The notes under the pieces: generated by a model
Told to the model about the DNA's origin: nothing
Databases searched by the model: none
Seen by the model: the letters and a program-made list of their open reading frames with translations, nothing else
Position numbers and translations under genes: made by a program
In this document: one piece after another, positions 7,682 to 9,688 of the stretch
Position numbering within the stretch: the first letter of the stretch is position 1
Layout: each line of letters begins with the position of its first letter
From: Bacteroidales bacterium
Lineage (GTDB): Bacteria > Bacteroidota > Bacteroidia > Bacteroidales > SM23-62
Direction of reading: 5' to 3'
Assembly: GCA_016783865.1 (NCBI GenBank)
Contig: JADHVS010000167.1
Coordinates: 1 to 9,688, forward strand
Length of the DNA stretch: 9,688 bases

Positions 7682-8137
7682 AAAAAACAGCGCCAAGTTA
7701 CAGTTATTATGGTCTGTTCCACCGCCAAAATCCGAAAATCCCGCTGCGTGAAACCGCGACTCATTTCATACAGGCTATTACCCCTGTAATCCCAAAGCCT
7801 CTTCCTGAAAGCTGATCCCGCTGATTCACACCCGAGGGTGGTCTCCAACCGGACCGGAAACTGGCTGGTTTTCGCCCCGAAGGACGATCCTCTCCACTTT
7901 CTTCTTTCAGGCCATCAAATCAAAGATCGGTTCTTTCGAACCAAGTTTCAAGATGCTGGAGCAGCCCGCTCTGTACCCGAGGGTCATTTCAAGCTGCCTG
8001 GCCTTCCTGGGGTGACCTTTCAGAGGTAGTGCCTCGCGACTCTACTCTTTTCCAGGCCCGGTGTCCTTCCGCTCTTTCCGAAGAGAGACCGGACTGAACT
8101 TTTTAACCCGGGGAAGCAACCTTTTTATCTCTTGCTT
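7682..8137 (-). ncRNA. Large structured RNA of unknown class
   Basis: No convincing protein frame covers this 456-bp stretch, yet it is full of stable hairpins. In order along the minus strand: a 6-bp 5' stem (8132-8137 with 8114-8119); CCGGT pairing ACCGG (8088-8092 with 8058-8062); GGCCTGG pairing CCAGGaaGGCC (8052-8058 with 8000-8010), enclosing a hairpin with a GCGA loop (8023-8047); a hairpin ACCCTCGGGT (7975-7984); a GAAA-capped hairpin (7929-7942); a TTCG-capped hairpin (7874-7885); CCAGCC pairing GGTTGG (7868-7863 with 7850-7845); CACCCTCGGGTG (7840-7829); and TACAGG/CCTGTA (7769-7788). GNRA and UUCG loops appear only when read on the minus strand, and some stems need G-U pairs on that strand, so transcription should be minus. 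A promoter lies just upstream and six T's end it. RNase P, tmRNA and SRP RNA signatures are absent. Ends are approximate. Confidence 0.55.
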
Positions 8138-8144
8138 GGTGAAA

Positions 8145-8175
8145 CAAATATCATGTAAGTTTTTGACGTAAGCAA
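8145..8175 (-). promoter_or_regulatory. Promoter of the structured RNA
   Basis: On the minus strand a TTG (8173-8175) is followed after 20 nt by GATATTTG (8145-8152). This resembles the Bacteroidota -33 TTG / -7 TAnnTTTG pair with one mismatch in the -7 box. Predicted initiation, about 8 nt downstream, falls at 8137, exactly where the first stem of the RNA begins. Confidence 0.45.
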
Positions 8176-8210
8176 GTTTTAAATGCTGTTTGTCTCAACA
8201 ATGTATTCAC

Positions 8211-8279
8211 AAATGTTATTAACAAATTGTTAATAACATTTTAATAAGAACTTATTCCGCACAACAAATGTAATTACAT
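8211..8279. repeat. Cluster of three AT-rich palindromes
   Basis: Three dyads lie close together. At 8211-8241, 15-nt perfect arms flank one base (AAATGTTATTAACAA, then its complement). At 8243-8256 is AATAAG-AA-CTTATT, and at 8268-8279 is ATGTAATTACAT. They sit upstream of the proposed RNA promoter and downstream of the SRAP gene. A regulator-binding role is possible but unsupported by any known operator consensus. Confidence 0.5.
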
Positions 8280-8324
8280 ATACATCAGGCTATTACATAC
8301 CCATCGCCGGATTGCTCTTACACT

Positions 8325-8348
8325 GGCTACTGCCTACAGCCTGTAGCC
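8325..8348 (-). terminator. Weak hairpin after the SRAP gene
   Basis: GGCTAC and GTAGCC pair around a 12-nt centre that can also fold internally (CTAC/GTAG). It begins 15 nt beyond the SRAP stop on the minus strand. No U-run follows, so a terminator role is only positional. Confidence 0.3.
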
Positions 8349-8363
8349 TTGGTTAATGATGAA

Positions 8364-9086
8364 TTAGAATAAGCTTGAACCAGAATAATCGAAGGGTTTT
8401 ATCACTTCCGGCACATTCCTGTCAACTCCTTGTTTAGATACCAGCTTTGACACAGTATGTGCACTTAGTTCAGCATCATCTACAGGCACCAGCAATTCCA
8501 GGGCCCTGTCAAGTTGTCGATCCGGATCTATCCAATCCCGTTCCACCTCTTTGGGCAAAATGACCGGCATTCTTTTCTTGGTATTGTGTATCTGGGCCAG
8601 TAAAGGGCTCGCAATAGTTGTAATGATTGTAAAAGTATTATGGATCTCACCTGTTTCCGGATCATGCCAGTTATCATACAGTCCGGCAAAGGCAAATGGT
8701 TCTTCCCCTTTTAGCTGGATGAAATGTGGGATTTTCTCATTTTGCCTGCTTTGCCATTCAAAGAATCCTTTACTGATGACCAGGCAACGTTTGGATTTAA
8801 CCGCATTTCTGAAAGAAGGTTTTTCAATCAGTGTTTCTGCCTTGGCATTGAAAGTTTTTGTCCGAATTGAATCAGCAGATGCACTGTCCTTGACCCAGAA
8901 AGGTATCAGTCCCCAATGGAACAGGTCAATCGTGTTTTCCTCCTGTCCGGTGATAACCGGCAGAAGCGGCAAGGTAAAAGCAGAAAAGTAATACCCGGGA
9001 GTGAACTCATCCCCGGCAAGAAACCGCGCTTTGAAGCGGCTTTCAATCTCTTCCCGGGTGGCATGTATGGCGACTGTAAAACACAT
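8364..9086 (-). CDS. SRAP-domain DNA-protein crosslink protein (YedK/HMCES family)
   Basis: SRAP proteins bind abasic sites in single-stranded DNA through a thiazolidine link to the N-terminal cysteine and protect the site at stalled forks. The reading frame is open to 9164, but I start it at 9086. There it begins MCFTVAIH, so that Cys2 becomes the N-terminal residue after methionine removal; any longer start would destroy the mechanism. The other active-site residues are visible: N80 in TFNAKAET, E110 in GFFEWQS, and H167 in QIHNTKKRMPVIL. WGLIPFW (58-64) and FAGLYDNW (133-140) are family blocks. Its length, 240 residues, is normal and the single domain fills it. Its start lies 28 bp past the stop of the EgtD-like remnant on the same strand, probably a chance arrangement. 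No repair-operon partner is present in the window. Confidence 0.94.
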   Translation of the reverse strand: MCFTVAIHATREEIESRFKARFLAGDEFTPGYYFSAFTLPLLPVITGQEENTIDLFHWGLIPFWVKDSASADSIRTKTFNAKAETLIEKPSFRNAVKSKRCLVISKGFFEWQSRQNEKIPHFIQLKGEEPFAFAGLYDNWHDPETGEIHNTFTIITTIASPLLAQIHNTKKRMPVILPKEVERDWIDPDRQLDRALELLVPVDDAELSAHTVSKLVSKQGVDRNVPEVIKPFDYSGSSLF

Positions 9087-9114
9087 ATGGATTATGGTTT
9101 CTCCCAGAGTGAAT

Positions 9115-9447
9115 TTACAAAATAGTTTCTTTGGTCGAAATAATTCTTCCTGACATGAAATCATGATTCCGAGGCATACCGCCCGATTTTAGTTTTTGGT
9201 ATATGCCACCGAAAAACTCCAATGTTTCATCAGGATTGAAATTCCCTATATTGGAGCCAAGAAATAATATAATCTTCCGGCAGGAATCTTTCTTGTCGAT
9301 AACATCCAGTGCATGATAATACTCATCGAGGGCCATAATCTGTTGAAACAGTTCGTCCCCTTGCTCATCATAAAAATACTTTGAAGGTATGTATTTGGGA
9401 TCGGAGGTTAGTCCCTGTCGAATATCTGACCGGAATTTTTCATTAAT
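9115..9447 (-). pseudogene. Decayed EgtD-like histidine methyltransferase gene
   Basis: EgtD trimethylates L-histidine in ergothioneine synthesis and is normally about 320 residues long. Here only about 110 codons remain. From 9447 the frame reads NEKFRSDIRQGL, then PSKYFYDEQG, LFQQIM and EYY, the typical EgtD N-terminus. It then jumps to RKIILFLGSNIGNF, a block that normally lies roughly 100 residues further on. The SAM-binding glycine region between them is missing, apparently by an in-frame deletion at EYY. After LKSGG the sequence stops resembling the family and ends at a TAA (9115), so the whole C-terminal substrate domain is gone. The expected start codon is ATT instead of ATG (9447-9445). 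The first in-frame Met, at 9336, lies inside the conserved block and would make a useless 73-residue fragment. The N-terminal edge overlaps the large palindrome. Family identity is strong, and loss of function is nearly certain. Confidence 0.8.
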
Positions 9448-9465
9448 AAAACAGTAATTGACTCT

Positions 9466-9485
9466 CCTCGCAGCAAGCTGCGAGG
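9466..9485. repeat. REP-like hairpin, left copy
   Basis: CCTCGCAGCAAGCTGCGAGG is a perfect palindrome around AA with 9-bp arms. It is identical to the copy at 9644-9663 because both lie at mirrored positions of the large palindrome. GC-rich units of this kind are often dispersed between genes. Confidence 0.7.
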
Positions 9486-9554
9486 AAACGAGTTCCTGAG
9501 TTCGGCGGAGCCAAACATCGATCCTTTATATAAATTTTTAATTGCGCTCGCTAA

Positions 9555-9574
9555 CCCCGCAGCAAGCTGAGGGG
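9555..9574. repeat. REP-like hairpin at the palindrome centre
   Basis: CCCCGCAGCAAGCTGAGGGG shares the core GCAGCAAGCTG with the flanking copies but has CCCC/GGGG arms and one mismatched pair. It is the tip of the whole palindrome and the likeliest place for the strand switch that would have created it. Confidence 0.65.
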
Positions 9575-9643
9575 TTAGCGAGCGCAATTAAAAATTTATA
9601 TCAAGGATCGATGTTTGGCTCCGCCGAACTCAGGAACTCGTTT

Positions 9644-9663
9644 CCTCGCAGCTTGCTGCGAGG
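9644..9663. repeat. REP-like hairpin, right copy
   Basis: Identical to the left unit at 9466-9485. It lies about 20 bp before the ATG at 9682, which may start an egtD-like gene. Confidence 0.7.
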
Positions 9664-9681
9664 AGAGTCAATTACTGTTTT

Positions 9682-9688
9682 ATGAATG
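9682..9688 (+). CDS. Possible start of an intact egtD-like gene
   Basis: ATGAATG at the last bases of the window mirrors the left arm, where the EgtD-like frame reads ATT-AAT-GAA. If the inverted repeat continues outward, this ATG begins a second, possibly intact copy on the plus strand, starting Met-Asn. Only seven bases are visible, so this is a prediction from symmetry and not a gene seen directly. Confidence 0.3.

Larger units (their letters stand above)
9441..9688. repeat. Near-perfect 248-bp palindrome
   Basis: Every base i pairs with base 19129-i across two 124-bp arms without any indel. Only three pairs mismatch (9445/9684, 9527/9602, 9559/9570), besides the central AA at 9564-9565. 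The palindrome reaches the last base of the window, so it may be longer. Each arm holds a 20-nt REP-like hairpin and a third sits at the centre. Its left end covers the first codons of the EgtD-like remnant. Such a palindrome can arise by inverted duplication through template switching at a small hairpin, or by a fold-back during assembly or amplification. The mismatches argue for real, diverged arms but do not prove it. Confidence 0.92.

Noticed and set aside
7663..8029. Two small open frames of about 60 codons (7663-7848 minus and 7838-8029 plus)
   Set aside because: They overlap the hairpin-rich region, show no domain or start signals, and are best explained as chance frames over a structured RNA.
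7682..8137. RNase P RNA, tmRNA or SRP RNA
   Set aside because: The RNase P cores (GAAAGUCC near the 5' end, ACAGAA near the 3' end) are absent, although an AGTCCGG occurs. There is no tRNA-like CCA end or tag frame for tmRNA, and no GGAAGGAAGCAG-type SRP loop.
8203..8211. DnaA-box-like GTATTCACA beside an AT-rich palindrome, suggesting an origin
   Set aside because: It is a single 8-of-9 match, with no cluster of boxes and no dnaA, dnaN or rep gene nearby.
7771..8296. Eleven-bp direct repeat CAGGCTATTAC at 7771 and 8286
   Set aside because: It is short, only two copies, and not at the ends of any element; chance is sufficient.
9087..9164. Longer SRAP start at 9164
   Set aside because: It would add 26 residues before the catalytic Cys2, which must be at the mature N-terminus, and it overlaps the EgtD-like remnant.
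1..9688. CRISPR array, insertion sequence or tRNA gene
   Set aside because: I saw no regularly spaced repeats, transposase frame with terminal repeats, or cloverleaf on either strand.

Overview
The window looks like a chromosomal segment from a member of the Bacteroidota. The evidence is as follows. The protein families resemble Bacteroidota ones. Most starts lack Shine-Dalgarno sequences. One clear -7 box matches the phylum's TAnnTTTG promoter consensus. The acyl-CoA carboxylase is split into three adjacent genes. The phylum call is an inference from these signs, not from a search.

Layout, left to right. (1) Positions 1-672 hold the 5' part of an unrecognised minus-strand gene that runs off the left edge. 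(2) A minus-strand block carries an exported serine hydrolase of the beta-lactamase/AmpC-like family (871-2205, with a good promoter at 2245-2253) and a secreted protein (2516-3577) that resembles CotH-type atypical kinases. (3) From 3831 to 7475 on the plus strand is a compact operon for a biotin-dependent acyl-CoA carboxylase, most likely propionyl-CoA carboxylase: biotin carboxylase, biotin carboxyl carrier protein and carboxyltransferase. It is followed by a likely terminator. (4) Positions 7476-8363 have no convincing protein gene. Most of this stretch (about 7682-8137, minus strand) looks like one large structured RNA of about 450 nt, with its own promoter, several stable tetraloop hairpins and a closing U-tract. 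I cannot assign it to a known class. (5) An SRAP/YedK-type gene (8364-9086, minus) follows, with the catalytic Cys2. (6) The right end holds a decayed EgtD-like gene (9115-9447, minus), entered through a near-perfect 248-bp palindrome (9441-9688) that contains three REP-like 20-nt hairpins.

The carboxylase genes work as one enzyme. Biotin carboxylase charges biotin on the carrier protein with CO2 using ATP, and the carboxyltransferase moves it to an acyl-CoA. The SRAP protein guards abasic sites in single-stranded DNA. The two exported proteins have no clear link to either.

The two most interesting items are the unidentified structured RNA and the right-edge palindrome. The palindrome arms differ at three positions. 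One difference changes an ATG (right arm) into ATT (left arm), exactly where the EgtD reading frame should begin. This suggests an inverted duplication of an egtD-like gene: the left copy has decayed, and a better copy may begin at 9682 and continue beyond the window. An assembly fold-back is the main alternative.
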